From contig NZ_QLKQ01000005.1 of the NCBI RefSeq assembly GCF_003349955.1, forward strand, positions 1-64,000: 64,000 nt of DNA, in the 5' to 3' direction. Source of the DNA: Azospirillum brasilense (GTDB lineage: Bacteria; Pseudomonadota; Alphaproteobacteria; Azospirillales; Azospirillaceae). The notes below the pieces were generated by a model. That model had not been told where the DNA came from and did not search any database. It worked only from the letters and a program-made list of their open reading frames with translations. Every line of letters starts with the position of its first letter. Position 1 is the stretch's first letter. The translations under genes and the position numbers were made by a program. Positions 52,831 to 61,783 of the stretch are shown here, piece by piece.

Positions 52831-53673
52831 TCAGCCGCGGGAGCGGCGTTCCCGCCAGAGCAGGGCCAGCGTCACCACCAGACCGGTGAACAGCACGGCC
52901 ACCGCCGGCGACGGCGCCCACCCGAACAGCCCGGCAAGCCCGCGAATGCCGGCGGACACGCCCTGCGCCTGGGCGGCCACGCCCTGCGCCTGCTCGGCAA
53001 GGTCCTGCACCTGCTGGGTCACCTGCAGCACCGGCGCCACCACCTCGGCGACCACGCCGAGGGACCCGCCGATCGCCAGCGTCCCCGCCGCGGCCCGGAC
53101 GGCACCGGCGGGCACGGACGGCGTCGCCGGTTCCACCGTCTGGGCCATCGGTCCGTCGTCGAGGGCGCGCCGCCAGTCCGCACCACGGAACAGCAGTTCC
53201 TCGGCCCTCCGGCGCCGCACCAGACCGGGCAGCACCCGGCCGCCGCCATAGACCCACGCGCCGAACGCGGCAGCGGCCCCGTCGGTGTCGCCGGCGTTCA
53301 GCTTGCGCAGCAGGGTGGAGGGCTTTCCGCTGCGCAGGCGGACGAAGCCGTCCTTTCCCGGGTCCTTGCCCTTCCTGGACCGCCCCGCCCCGATGTTGAA
53401 GACGAAGTCGATCAGCGCGGCCCGCTGCCCGTCGGTCAGCGGCACGGTCACCGCGCCGTCGACCACCCGGGCGGCCTCGGCCAGATCCTCGGCGAGCAGG
53501 CGCTCGGCCTGTTCGGTCGTGATGGCGTCGCCGGGGGTCACCGCCCGGGTGTGGCCGTAGCCGATGGTCCAGACGCCGGCGGGACAGCGGTAGGCGGTTC
53601 GGGACAAACCCTCGAAATGGCGGGCCAGATCGAGGGCGGCGGGCGGCGGCGCCGCCCGGAGGGTGGTGGTCAT
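52831..53673 (-). CDS. GH24 lysozyme/endolysin-like protein with C-terminal membrane helix
   Basis: This 280-aa protein starts at ATG 53673 with an AGGAG site. The N-terminal T4/P21-type muramidase domain shows the E-8aa-C-5aa-T triad (Glu21, Cys30, Thr36) and GYGHT. A Gln/Ala/Val-rich segment (about 215-245) then leads to one membrane helix (VLFTGLVVTLALLW) and a basic tail (RERRSRG). Phage endolysins rarely carry a C-terminal anchor, and no holin, spanin or other phage gene is near. It may be a domesticated prophage remnant acting at the envelope. The N-terminus has no signal, so export is unclear. Confidence 0.82.
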   Translation of the reverse strand: MTTTLRAAPPPAALDLARHFEGLSRTAYRCPAGVWTIGYGHTRAVTPGDAITTEQAERLLAEDLAEAARVVDGAVTVPLTDGQRAALIDFVFNIGAGRSRKGKDPGKDGFVRLRSGKPSTLLRKLNAGDTDGAAAAFGAWVYGGGRVLPGLVRRRRAEELLFRGADWRRALDDGPMAQTVEPATPSVPAGAVRAAAGTLAIGGSLGVVAEVVAPVLQVTQQVQDLAEQAQGVAAQAQGVSAGIRGLAGLFGWAPSPAVAVLFTGLVVTLALLWRERRSRG

Positions 53674-53769
53674 GGTCGCTCCTGCGAAGGATCGGGACGG
53701 GTGTCGTTCGAGGCCGGCGGGTCATCACGGGTCCGCACCGGCGGCGGAACGCACGGCCAAAACGACGAC

Positions 53770-53795
53770 GCCCGCCGCGGCGGAGCCGGGCGGGC
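53770..53795 (-). terminator. GC-rich stem-loop downstream of the DeoR gene
   Basis: GCCCGCC (53770-53776) pairs with GGCGGGC (53789-53795), and on the minus strand a TTTT run follows after 7 nt (53759-53762). This is a weak intrinsic terminator candidate for the leftward DeoR transcript. Confidence 0.45.
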
Positions 53796-53844
53796 GCAGT
53801 TCGGGTGCTGATGCCTGCACTAAGGATTATTTTCCTTGATTTGT

Positions 53845-53854
53845 AAAGCGCTTT
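53845..53854. promoter_or_regulatory. LacI/GalR-type palindrome
   Basis: AAAGCGCTTT is a perfect 10-bp palindrome with the central CG typical of LacI-family operators. It lies in an AT-rich patch (53820-53860) between the DeoR stop and the endolysin-like gene. No LacI-family gene is in the window, so the link is unproven. Confidence 0.35.
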
Positions 53855-53879
53855 CTTCGTCCCGCCCCTCTGGGCCGGG

Positions 53880-54635
53880 CTATGCGAACACCATGTCCGG
53901 CACCGCCAGCGCGGCCAGCTCCGGCAGGTCGCGGGAGCGGGCGTCGGTGACCAGCGTGTCGATGCCCTCCACCGGGCAGAAGCTGACCCGGCTGGCCTGC
54001 CCGATCTTGCTGTGGTCGGCCAGGATCACCGTGCGGCCGGCGTTGCCGACCATGGCGCGGGCGACCTCCGCCTCGCGCGGGTCGAAGCTGGTGGCGCCGT
54101 AGCGGGGGTGCAGCGCCACCGGCGACAGCAGCGCCATGTCGGCGCGGTAGCGGTGGATCTCCGCCACCGTGCCCTCGCCGAAGGTGGCGGGCAATCCCTC
54201 GTCCACCCGGCCGCCGAGCAGCACCACCCGGCTGCGGTTCTGGTTGGCGACGGTCTGCGCCACGTCGAAGGAGTTGGTGACGATGGTCAGGCCGGGCAGG
54301 CTCGCCAGCTCCTCCGCCAGGGCCGACACCGTGCTGCCGAAGTCGAGGAACAGCGTCTGGCCGGGCGAGACCAGCCGCGCCGCCGCCTTGGCGATGGCCC
54401 GCTTCTCCTTCAGGCGGACCTGGCTGCGCACGGCGATCGGGGGCTCCGGCTCCGGCCCCACGGCGACGACGCCGCCATGGACGCGGCGCAGCTCGCCGCG
54501 CGATTCCAGCTCCACGATGTCGCGCCGCACCGTCTCGCGCGACACGCCCAGGTCCCCGGCGATGCGGTCGGTGGACACACGGTGCAGCGCCGTCAGCAGG
54601 GCGCGGATGCGCTGGTGGCGTTCCTCCTGAAGCAT
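53880..54635 (-). CDS. DeoR-family transcriptional regulator
   Basis: This 251-aa protein has the HTH STDRIAGDLGVSRETVRRDI and the family hinge LRRVHGGV. The DeoRC sugar-phosphate-binding domain includes FLDFGSTVSALAE, IVTNSFDVA, LLGGRVDE and LADHSKIG. DeoR regulators usually repress uptake and catabolism of sugars and sense phosphorylated metabolites. It is the last gene of the leftward importer operon, 3 bp beyond the permease gene, so it is produced with the transporter and probably controls it. Confidence 0.92.
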   Translation of the reverse strand: MLQEERHQRIRALLTALHRVSTDRIAGDLGVSRETVRRDIVELESRGELRRVHGGVVAVGPEPEPPIAVRSQVRLKEKRAIAKAAARLVSPGQTLFLDFGSTVSALAEELASLPGLTIVTNSFDVAQTVANQNRSRVVLLGGRVDEGLPATFGEGTVAEIHRYRADMALLSPVALHPRYGATSFDPREAEVARAMVGNAGRTVILADHSKIGQASRVSFCPVEGIDTLVTDARSRDLPELAALAVPDMVFA

Positions 54636-54638
54636 CGC

Positions 54639-56339
54639 TCAGGCCACCTTGCGCCGGGTCGCCAGCGACAGGGCGCCGCGCATGGCCAGCGCCGCCGCCG
54701 CGACCGCCGCCATGATGCAGGTGGAGAAGGCCGCCGCCTGCGACACGAAGCCGGCCTCGTCCAGCCGCATCACCGTCACCGCGGCGAGGTTGGTCGAGGG
54801 GGTGACCAGGAAGATGATCGCCGACAGCGTGACCATGGAGCGCATGAACAGGAAGAAGAAGACCGACAGCAGAGTCGGCACCATCACCGGCACCACCACG
54901 TCGCCGAGCACCCGCAGGACGCCGCCGCCGAGGCAGCTCGCCGCCTCCTCCAGCGCCGGCGGCACGGCGCGCATTCCGGTGACCATCGTGAGGAAACCCT
55001 GCGTGTGGTAGTGGTAGAAGTTGCACAGCGCCAGCAGAAGCACCGTGCCATACAGCATGTGCAGTGGCGTTCCCGCAAGGTTGAAGGCGAAGATGTAGGA
55101 CAGGCCGAGCACCAGTCCGGGCACGCCGACCGGCAGGACGGCCAGCAGATAGACCGCCTTCGCCACCCCCGGCGGCATCCGCCGCAGCCCCAGGACCAGG
55201 GCGAAGAGCAGCGCCGTTCCGATCGCCGCCGCCCCCGCCGACACGGCGAGCGAGGTCCACAGCGGGTCGTAGCCGCCGCTGAGCGTGATTGAATAGTGCT
55301 TGAGCGTGAGGTCCAGCCGGTAGGGCCACAGCCGGACGAAGCTGGCGAAGACCACCGTCGCCACCACCGCGACGATGGAGAGGGCCAGCGTCATGGTGGC
55401 GAGGAACAGCGGAATGTCGCGCATCGGCACGTAATCGGGCACCGGCGCCAGGGCGCTTTCCGAGGCGGTGCCGAACTGGCGCTGGGCGGCCACCCGCTCG
55501 ATGTAGACGGCGATGCCCGTGGGCAGCAGCAGCAGGATGCCCACCGCGGCGCCGATGCCGAACCTCATCTGGCCGGTGACCTGGTTGTAGATCTCGGTCG
55601 CCAGGACGGAGAAGTCGCCGCCGATGGTCACCGCGTTGCCGAAGTCGGTGATCGTCACGGTGAAGACCACGAAGCCGGCGCTGAGCAGGCCGAACTTCAC
55701 GTTGGGCAGGGTGATGCCGAGGAACTGCTGCCAGCGCGTCGCCCCCATCACCTCCGCCGCGTCGTAATAGCGGGCGTCGGACTGGCGCAGCGCCGCCTGG
55801 ATGATCAGCACCGCCTGGGGCAGCGCGTAGAGCACGTTGGCGATCAGCAGGCCGGGAAAGCCGTAGATGTTCAGCCGCGTGCCGATCAGGTTGCTGACCA
55901 GCCCGTTGCGGCCCAGCAGGAAGATCAGGCCGAGGCCGAGCACCAGCGACGGCGCCAGCAGCGGCAGCGACAGGGCCGCCGCGACGAAGCGCTTGCCCGG
56001 GATGCGCGTCCGCTGCACGGCGTAGGCGACCATGAAGCCCAGCAGCAGGCAGACCACCGTGGTGGCGCCGCCGACCAGCAGGCTGTTGCCCACCGCGCGC
56101 AGGATGCCCGGCGTCCGGAACAGGGCCAGATAGTTGGCGAGGCCGACGCCGCCCTCCTCCTCCAGGACGCTGCGCCAGACGATGGTGCCCAGCGGCAGCA
56201 GAAAGAACAGGACCAGCGCCACCACCGGCACCAGAACGCAGGCTCCGTAAAGCAGCCGCTCGTCCAGCGGGCGGTGCAGGCGGCGGGGCCGGGCGGCGTT
56301 GGGCGTCTTGCCGGGAAGGGTCAGGGCGGGCATGGTCAT
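54639..56339 (-). CDS. Fused ABC permease (two ThiP/AfuB/PhnU-V-like halves)
   Basis: This 566-aa protein contains two permease domains in tandem, each with about six membrane helices and an EAA-type loop ([21 protein letters not shown] and [21 protein letters not shown]). One polypeptide thus replaces the PhnU/PhnV heterodimer. The same fused design occurs in iron(III)-type and AfuB hexose-phosphate importers. The start (56339) overlaps the ATPase gene's stop by 4 bp. The importer probably moves a phosphorylated or phosphonate compound. Confidence 0.88.
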   Translation of the reverse strand: MTMPALTLPGKTPNAARPRRLHRPLDERLLYGACVLVPVVALVLFFLLPLGTIVWRSVLEEEGGVGLANYLALFRTPGILRAVGNSLLVGGATTVVCLLLGFMVAYAVQRTRIPGKRFVAAALSLPLLAPSLVLGLGLIFLLGRNGLVSNLIGTRLNIYGFPGLLIANVLYALPQAVLIIQAALRQSDARYYDAAEVMGATRWQQFLGITLPNVKFGLLSAGFVVFTVTITDFGNAVTIGGDFSVLATEIYNQVTGQMRFGIGAAVGILLLLPTGIAVYIERVAAQRQFGTASESALAPVPDYVPMRDIPLFLATMTLALSIVAVVATVVFASFVRLWPYRLDLTLKHYSITLSGGYDPLWTSLAVSAGAAAIGTALLFALVLGLRRMPPGVAKAVYLLAVLPVGVPGLVLGLSYIFAFNLAGTPLHMLYGTVLLLALCNFYHYHTQGFLTMVTGMRAVPPALEEAASCLGGGVLRVLGDVVVPVMVPTLLSVFFFLFMRSMVTLSAIIFLVTPSTNLAAVTVMRLDEAGFVSQAAAFSTCIMAAVAAAALAMRGALSLATRRKVA

Positions 56340-57343
56340 GCGCGCACCCAGGCGCAGGCGTCCGCCGCCACCGACACGTCCACCGCCGCACCCGGCCCGA
56401 CGCCGGGGTCCTGGTGGGTTTCGGCCAGCAGCTCCCGACCCCGCCAGGACAGGCGCAGCCGGCGGATGTTGCCGAGGAAGGTCAGGTCGATCACCCGCCC
56501 TTCCCCCTCCGCCGCGGCAGCCACGGCGACCCGCTCCGGGCGGACGCAGGCCTCGTAGGCGTTCTCCGCCCCGTTCGGACGGCCGGGCAGCAGGTGGGGC
56601 ATGGCGTCGCGCACCCAGCCGGTCGGCAACAGGTTGCTGCTGCCCATGAAATCGGCCACGAAGCGGGTGCGCGGGCGCAGGTAGAGGTCTTGCGGCGTGC
56701 CGACCTGCTCGATCAGCCCGTGATTCATGCAGACGACCTTGTCGGCCAGGGTCAGCGCCTCCTCCTGGTCGTGGGTGACCATGATGGTGGGAATGCCCAG
56801 CCGGCGCTGCACGTCGCGAATCTCCGCCCGCAGGTCGGCGCGCACACGGGCGTCGAGCGCCGACAGCGGCTCGTCCAGCAGGATCAGCGACGGGTCGACG
56901 GCCAGCGCGCGGGCCAGCGCCACGCGCTGCTGCTGCCCGCCGGAGAGCTGCCAGGGGTAGCGGTCGGCGAGTTGCGGCAGCTTGATCAGCTCCAGAAGCT
57001 CCTTCACCCGCGCCGCGATGCGGTCGCCGGGCGCCTTGCGGATCTTCAGGCCGTAGCCGATGTTCTCGGCCACCGTCATGTTGGGAAACAGCGAATAGGA
57101 CTGGAAGACGATGCCGAAGCCGCGGTCGCGCGCCGGCACGGCGCCGAGGTCCCGCCCGCCCATCAGCAGCTCGCCCGTGTCGTAGGGCATCAGCCCGGCG
57201 ACGATGCGCAGCAGCGTGGTCTTGCCGCAACCGCTCGGCCCCAGCAGGCAGACGAATTCCCGCTCCTCCACGGTCAGGTTGATGCGGTCGAGGGCGACGA
57301 AGCCGTCGAAGGTCTTCAGGAGGTTCTTGATCTGCAAATCCAT
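56336..57343 (-). CDS. ABC ATPase (PhnT/AfuC/PotA-like)
   Basis: This 335-aa protein has Walker [10 protein letters not shown]-loop [13 protein letters not shown], signature LSGGQQQR, Walker [13 protein letters not shown] and H-loop VTHD. A C-terminal TOBE-like region at about 250-335 is typical of the spermidine/iron/aminoethylphosphonate importer group. It lies between the binding protein gene and the fused permease gene. The 71-bp gap to the binding-protein gene contains a strong stem-loop that could lower ATPase expression relative to the receptor. Confidence 0.92.
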   Translation of the reverse strand: MDLQIKNLLKTFDGFVALDRINLTVEEREFVCLLGPSGCGKTTLLRIVAGLMPYDTGELLMGGRDLGAVPARDRGFGIVFQSYSLFPNMTVAENIGYGLKIRKAPGDRIAARVKELLELIKLPQLADRYPWQLSGGQQQRVALARALAVDPSLILLDEPLSALDARVRADLRAEIRDVQRRLGIPTIMVTHDQEEALTLADKVVCMNHGLIEQVGTPQDLYLRPRTRFVADFMGSSNLLPTGWVRDAMPHLLPGRPNGAENAYEACVRPERVAVAAAAEGEGRVIDLTFLGNIRRLRLSWRGRELLAETHQDPGVGPGAAVDVSVAADACAWVRA

Positions 57344-57380
57344 GGCGCGGCCATCTGGAGCGGGAGAGGGATGGAAAGGC

Positions 57381-57407
57381 CCTCCTCTCCCGCTTTGGGA
57401 GAGGAGG
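57381..57407. repeat. Intercistronic stem-loop (perfect 11-bp arms)
   Basis: CCTCCTCTCCC (57381-57391) and GGGAGAGGAGG (57397-57407) enclose a 5-nt loop, between the binding-protein gene and the ATPase gene of one operon. A partial copy (CGGGAGAGGG) lies at 57361-57370. It resembles dispersed REP-like elements and may stabilise the upstream mRNA segment or cause partial termination. Confidence 0.65.
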
Positions 57408-57414
57408 CTCTGCC

Positions 57415-58434
57415 TCAGCGGCCGATGCTGCCCTGCCAGGTCTTCAGGATGGCGTCGCGCTCCGCCGCGGACTTGGCGAAGTCCATCGGGTAGAGGACCT
57501 TCTGCACGTCCGCCGGCAGGCCGGCCTCCTCCGCCGCCTTGGCGACCGGGGCGCCGGGGATCGTCACGATCTCCTTGTACTTGGTGTAGAGCGCGGCGGC
57601 CTTGGGCGACAGGGTCCAGTCGAGGAAGCGCTTGGCGTCCTCCTTGTTCTTCGACGTCTTCATCAGCGCCGACGCCTCCAGCTCGTAGCCGGCGCCGTCG
57701 GTCGGGATGACCATCTTGAGCGGGAAGCCCTCCTCGACCGACTTGATGGCCGCGAAGGCCAGCGAGGCGCCGATGGCGAACTCGCCCGAGCGGGCCGACT
57801 TGCAAGGCTTGGAGCCGGACTTGATGTACTGGGCGATGTTCCCGTCCAGCGTCTTCAGGAACTGCCAGCCCTTCTCGTTGCCCTGGCTCTGCAGGATGGC
57901 GGCGATCTGGAGATAGCCGGTGCCCGAGGAGACCGGGTTCGGCATCACCACCTCGCCCTTGTAGACCGGGTTGGTCAGGTCCTTCCAGGAGGTCGGGACC
58001 GGCAGGTTCTTGGCCTTCAGAAGCTCGGTGTTGACGCAAAAGGCGGCCATGTAGCCGGTGGCGGCGAACCAGCTGGCGTCCGCCCCCTTGTAGGCGGCCG
58101 GCAGCGCGTCGGAGCCCTTGGCGGCGTAGGGCTCGACCAGAGCCATGACGCGCGGGTCGAGCATGTTGGTGACGGCCCAGCCCCAGATCACGTCGTGCTG
58201 CGGGTTGGACGCCTCGGCCAGCATGCGGGCGCCGAGGTCGCCGGTGGACAGGCGCAGCACCTTCAGGTCGATGTCCGGCAGGTCCTTCTTCGCCGCCGCC
58301 ACATAGTCGGCGATCTCGTCCTCCTCCAGCGCCGTGTAGACGGTCAGCGTTCCCGCCTGCGCGACGGCCGGCAGCACCGCCACGCCCATGAGCACCACGC
58401 CGGCCAGCAGCGACTTCCCAGCAAACTCCACCAT
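57415..58434 (-). CDS. ABC importer binding protein (Fe3+/2-aminoethylphosphonate/sugar-phosphate type)
   Basis: This 339-aa protein starts at ATG 58434 (GAGGGG upstream). The Sec signal peptide ends at AVAQAG; the mature protein begins [16 protein letters not shown]. It has the class 2 periplasmic fold with [11 protein letters not shown], a phosphate/oxyanion loop in aminoethylphosphonate and hexose-phosphate receptors, and [14 protein letters not shown]. The Tyr pair that binds iron is not evident, favouring a phosphorylated organic ligand. It is the first gene of the leftward operon. Confidence 0.88.
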   Translation of the reverse strand: MVEFAGKSLLAGVVLMGVAVLPAVAQAGTLTVYTALEEDEIADYVAAAKKDLPDIDLKVLRLSTGDLGARMLAEASNPQHDVIWGWAVTNMLDPRVMALVEPYAAKGSDALPAAYKGADASWFAATGYMAAFCVNTELLKAKNLPVPTSWKDLTNPVYKGEVVMPNPVSSGTGYLQIAAILQSQGNEKGWQFLKTLDGNIAQYIKSGSKPCKSARSGEFAIGASLAFAAIKSVEEGFPLKMVIPTDGAGYELEASALMKTSKNKEDAKRFLDWTLSPKAAALYTKYKEIVTIPGAPVAKAAEEAGLPADVQKVLYPMDFAKSAAERDAILKTWQGSIGR

Positions 58435-58518
58435 CGCCAATCCCCTCTGTTCCGCATGCCCTTTCCCGGCGCTCAAGGCCGGTGGCGAACCCTTGCTCGC
58501 CGTGGATTTAAGTGGAGG

Positions 58519-58586
58519 TTTGCACTTCTGTGCGTTTGTGTCTACCATGATTGCACAGTTGGCGTGCATTTGCGCAGCCGCACAAA
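58519..58586. promoter_or_regulatory. Cluster of TTTGYRC-type half-sites between importer and phosphatase genes
   Basis: The 165-bp divergent gap carries repeated half-sites: TTTGCAC (58519-58525), GTGC and TTTGTG (58530-58540), TTGCAC (58551-58556), GTGCA (58564-58568), TTTGCGC (58569-58575) and the inverted GCACAAA (58580-58586). DeoR-family regulators bind arrays of such repeats, so this is the likely operator for both directions. Confidence 0.55.
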
Positions 58587-58599
58587 AACAAGGCAAATC

Positions 58600-59445
58600 A
58601 TGAGCCCCATCACCAAGGACGCGACCATCGACCGTGCGGCGTTGACCGGGGAACTGGCCGGGGAGTTGACCAGCTTCGCCGCCGCCCTGGCCGACGAGGC
58701 GCGCGGCCTGTCCCGCCGCTGGTTCCGCACGCCGGTCGCCATCGACACCAAAGCCGACGACAGCCCGGTGACCATCGCTGACCGCGAGGTGGAAGCCGCG
58801 CTGCGCCGCCGCATCGCCGAGCGTTTCCCGGACCATGGAATCTTCGGGGAGGAGCATGGCCGCGACCGGCTCGACTCGGAGATCGTCTGGGTGATCGACC
58901 CCATCGACGGCACGCGCAGCTTCATCAGCGGCTGGCCGGTCTACGGCACGCTGCTGGCGGTGCTGGAACGCGGGGTCCCGGCGGTCGGTGTGATCGACAT
59001 GCCGGTGCTGGGCGAACGCTGGACGGGACGCGCCGGCGCCCCCACACTCTACAGCGACGGAACGGGAGCGGAGCGGCCCTGCCGCACGCGCGACTGCCGC
59101 CGGCTGGCCGACGCCACGGTCTACACCACCTCGCCCGACGCCTTCGACGCGGCGGGGCTGCGGGTGTTCGAGACGGTCAGCCGGCAGGCGCGGACGCGGC
59201 GCTTCGGCGGCGACTGCTATATCTACGGGCTGGTCGCCTCCGGCCACATCGATCTGGTGATCGAGGCCGGGCTCCAGCCCTATGATTATCTGGCCATGCA
59301 GCCGGTGATCGAAGGGGCTGGCGGGGTCATCACGGATTGGCAGGGCAAGCCGCTGACCATGGACTCCGACGGGCGGGTGGTCGCCGCCGCCACCGCCGAC
59401 CTGCACGCCGAAACCATCGCCGCCATCGCGCGGGCGGCGGGTTGA
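58600..59445 (+). CDS. Inositol-monophosphatase-family phosphatase (HisN/SuhB-like)
   Basis: This 281-aa protein starts at ATG 58600 with AAGG upstream. The Mg-dependent phosphatase motifs are GEEHG (about residue 85), WVIDPIDGTRSFISG (about 105) and a C-terminal LQPYDYLAMQPVIEGAGG in place of the usual WDxAAG. Family members dephosphorylate inositol-, histidinol- or sugar-phosphates. It is divergent from a phosphorylated-compound importer and upstream of eutB by 33 bp. It may therefore dephosphorylate the imported substrate; the altered C-terminal motif hints at different specificity. Confidence 0.87.
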   Translation: MSPITKDATIDRAALTGELAGELTSFAAALADEARGLSRRWFRTPVAIDTKADDSPVTIADREVEAALRRRIAERFPDHGIFGEEHGRDRLDSEIVWVIDPIDGTRSFISGWPVYGTLLAVLERGVPAVGVIDMPVLGERWTGRAGAPTLYSDGTGAERPCRTRDCRRLADATVYTTSPDAFDAAGLRVFETVSRQARTRRFGGDCYIYGLVASGHIDLVIEAGLQPYDYLAMQPVIEGAGGVITDWQGKPLTMDSDGRVVAAATADLHAETIAAIARAAG

Positions 59446-59478
59446 GCGGACGAACCGAGGAGGGGGAGAGGGGACGCC

Positions 59479-60873
59479 ATGGCATTCGCCCACACTCTGG
59501 CCGGGACGCGGTACCAGTTTCCCGATCTGAAGACGCTGCTCGCCCGCGCTGCGCCGCCGCGCTCGGGCGACGCGCTGGCCGGGCTGATCGCCGCCAGCGC
59601 GGCGGAGCGGGTGGCCGCGCAGATGGCTCTGGCCGACCTGCCGCTGCGCCATTTCCTGACCGAGGCGGTCGTCCCCTACGAGGCGGACGAGGTGACCCGG
59701 CTGATCGTCGACGGCCATGACGGCGCCGCCTTCGCCCCGGTCGCCCACCTGACCGTCGGCGGCTTCCGCGACTGGCTTTTGTCGGAGGCGGCGGACGCGG
59801 CGGCCCTGACGGCGCTCGCCCCCGGCCTGACGCCGGAGATGGTCGCGGCGGTGTCGAAGATCATGCGCTTGCAGGATCTGATCGCCGTCGCCGCCAAGGC
59901 CCGCGTCGTCACGCGCTTCCGCAACACCATCGGTCTGCCGGGACGCCTCTCCACCCGGCTGCAGCCCAACCACCCGGTGGACGACCCGCGCGGCATCGCC
60001 GCCAGCGTCCTCGACGGGCTGATGTACGGCAGCGGCGACGCGGTGATCGGCATCAACCCGGCGACCGACAGCGTGGAGGCGATGACCGCCCTGCTGGAGA
60101 TGCTGGAGGAGCTTCGCCTGCGCACCGGCGCGCCGATCCAGTCCTGCGTGCTCGCCCATGTGACCACGGCGCTGCGGGCCATGGAGCGCGGGGCGCCGGT
60201 CGATCTGGTCTTCCAGTCCATCGCCGGGACGGAGGCCGCCAACCGCGCCTTCGGCGTCTCGCTGGCCCTGCTGGACGAGGCGTGGGAGGCCGGACGGGCG
60301 CTGAACCGCGGCACGGTCGGCGACAACCTGATGTATTTCGAGACCGGCCAGGGCAGCGAGCTGTCGTCCGGCGCGCACGAGGGGGTGGACCAGCAGACGG
60401 TGGAGGCGCGCTGCTACGCCGTCGCCCGCCGCTACCGGCCGCTTCTGGTCAACACGGTGGTCGGCTTCATCGGGCCGGAATACCTCTACGACGGCAAGCA
60501 GATCACCCGTGCCGGGCTGGAGGATCATTTCTGCGCCAAGCTGCTTGGCCTGCCGATGGGCTGCGACGTCTGCTACACCAACCACGCGGAAGCCGACCAG
60601 GACGATATGGACGCCCTGCTGACCCTGCTCGGCGTGGCCGGCTGTACCTTCATCATGGGGGTGCCGGGTGCCGACGACATCATGCTGAACTACCAGAGCA
60701 CCTCCTTCCACGACGCGCTCTATGTGCGTCAGCTGCTCGGCCGCCGCCCGGCGCCGGAGTTCGAGGCGTGGCAGCAGGCCGCCGGCATCGCCGATTCCAC
60801 CGGGCGCCTGCGCTTCGACCCTGCCGCATCCTCTCTTCTGCCCGCCCTGCCCCTGCCGGAGGAGCAGCCATGA
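59479..60873 (+). CDS. eutB: Ethanolamine ammonia-lyase large subunit
   Basis: This 464-aa protein has a GGGAGAGGGG ribosome site before ATG 59479. The length and sequence match EutB: LKTLLARAAPPRSGD, RFRNTIGLPGRLSTRLQPN, DAVIGINPATDS, YFETGQGSELSSGAHEGVDQ-type region, and FIMGVPGADDIMLNYQ. EutB/EutC forms the adenosylcobalamin enzyme that turns ethanolamine into acetaldehyde and ammonia. No microcompartment shell genes or eutA reactivase are in view. The neighbouring phosphatase gene suggests ethanolamine may be produced inside the cell from a phosphorylated precursor. Confidence 0.96.
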   Translation: MAFAHTLAGTRYQFPDLKTLLARAAPPRSGDALAGLIAASAAERVAAQMALADLPLRHFLTEAVVPYEADEVTRLIVDGHDGAAFAPVAHLTVGGFRDWLLSEAADAAALTALAPGLTPEMVAAVSKIMRLQDLIAVAAKARVVTRFRNTIGLPGRLSTRLQPNHPVDDPRGIAASVLDGLMYGSGDAVIGINPATDSVEAMTALLEMLEELRLRTGAPIQSCVLAHVTTALRAMERGAPVDLVFQSIAGTEAANRAFGVSLALLDEAWEAGRALNRGTVGDNLMYFETGQGSELSSGAHEGVDQQTVEARCYAVARRYRPLLVNTVVGFIGPEYLYDGKQITRAGLEDHFCAKLLGLPMGCDVCYTNHAEADQDDMDALLTLLGVAGCTFIMGVPGADDIMLNYQSTSFHDALYVRQLLGRRPAPEFEAWQQAAGIADSTGRLRFDPAASSLLPALPLPEEQP

Positions 60874-61667
60874 CCGAGTCCAAAGCGGTGCCCCTTCCCT
60901 CCCCAGCCCAGCCCGATCGCTGGGCGCATCTGCGCCGCCACACCGACGCGCGGATCGCGCTGGGCCACGCCGGGAGCGGCCTGCCGACCGCCGCCCACCT
61001 CGCCTTCCAGGCCGCCCACGCCCAGGCGCGCGACGCCGTGCACACGCCGCTCGACGCCGCGGCGCTGCTGGCGGCGCTGGCAGAGCGCGGCTGGCCGGCG
61101 GTCGCGGTGACCAGCGCGGCGACCGACCGCGCCGCCTACCTGAAGCGCCCGGACCTCGGACGGCAATTGTCGGAGGAGTCGCAGCGCCGCCTGTCGGAGC
61201 CCGTCCGCGCCCCCGACGTAGTGCTGGTGATCGGCGACGGGCTGAGCGGCACCGCCGTGCAGGCCAACGCCGTCGCGGTGCTGGACGTCCTGATCCCAAC
61301 GCTCCAGGCGGCCGGGCTGCGGGTCGGGCCGGTGGTGGTGGCGGAGCAGGCGCGGGTGGCGCTGGGCGACCCGGTCGGCGCGCTGCTCCAGGCGCGGGCG
61401 AGCGTCGTCCTGATCGGCGAGCGGCCGGGGCTGAGCGCCGCCGATTCACTGGGCCTCTACCTGACCTGGGAGCCGCGCCCCGGCCGGGTGGACAGCGAGC
61501 GCAACTGCATCTCCAACGTCCGAGTCGGCGGCCTCGCCCCCGCCGCCGCCGCCGCCCAGGCGGCCGCATTGCTCGGCGCGATGTTCGCCCAGCAGCGCTC
61601 GGGTATCCGGCTCGATAGCCCGGCTCCCGCCGCCCCGCCGGAACTGCCGGGGGCCGGCGCCCCGTAA
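60870..61667 (+). CDS. eutC: Ethanolamine ammonia-lyase small subunit
   Basis: This 265-aa protein starts in the ATGA overlap with eutB. It begins with WAHLRRHTDARIALGHAG and has the B12-binding elements VLVIGDGLSGTAVQANA, SVVLIGERPGLSAADSLG and RNCISNVRVGGL, all standard for EutC. The C-terminal tail is Ala/Pro-rich. It forms the (EutBC) complex with the product of the preceding gene. A 116-bp gap follows. Confidence 0.96.
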   Translation: MTESKAVPLPSPAQPDRWAHLRRHTDARIALGHAGSGLPTAAHLAFQAAHAQARDAVHTPLDAAALLAALAERGWPAVAVTSAATDRAAYLKRPDLGRQLSEESQRRLSEPVRAPDVVLVIGDGLSGTAVQANAVAVLDVLIPTLQAAGLRVGPVVVAEQARVALGDPVGALLQARASVVLIGERPGLSAADSLGLYLTWEPRPGRVDSERNCISNVRVGGLAPAAAAAQAAALLGAMFAQQRSGIRLDSPAPAAPPELPGAGAP

Positions 61668-61746
61668 CCGATTCGCACCGGTGCGGCGGCGGAATGTTCG
61701 CATTCGTCTTAATCCCATTGCGACAACCGGCGATGCCAAGCACAAT

Positions 61747-61768
61747 CCCCCGGCAAAACAACCGGGGG
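61747..61768. promoter_or_regulatory. Stem-loop just upstream of the oxidoreductase ribosome site
   Basis: CCCCCGG (61747-61753) and CCGGGGG (61762-61768) form a perfect 7-bp stem with an 8-nt AC-rich loop. It lies 2 to 3 bp before the likely ribosome site (GGGGTGG, 61771-61777) and has no T-run, so it is more suited to translational or mRNA control than to termination. Confidence 0.45.
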
Positions 61769-61783
61769 CTCGGGGTGGCTGCG

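Noticed and set aside
52831..53673. Prophage
   Set aside because: Only one lysozyme-like gene; no holin, capsid, tail, integrase or attachment repeats nearby.
48673..53811. 1712-codon plus-strand frame over the TPR and endolysin-like genes
   Set aside because: The opposite strand encodes recognisable TPR and lysozyme domains; the plus-strand translation has no motifs.
59479..61667. Full eut microcompartment operon
   Set aside because: Only eutBC are present; no shell proteins, eutA, eutE or eutG in the window.
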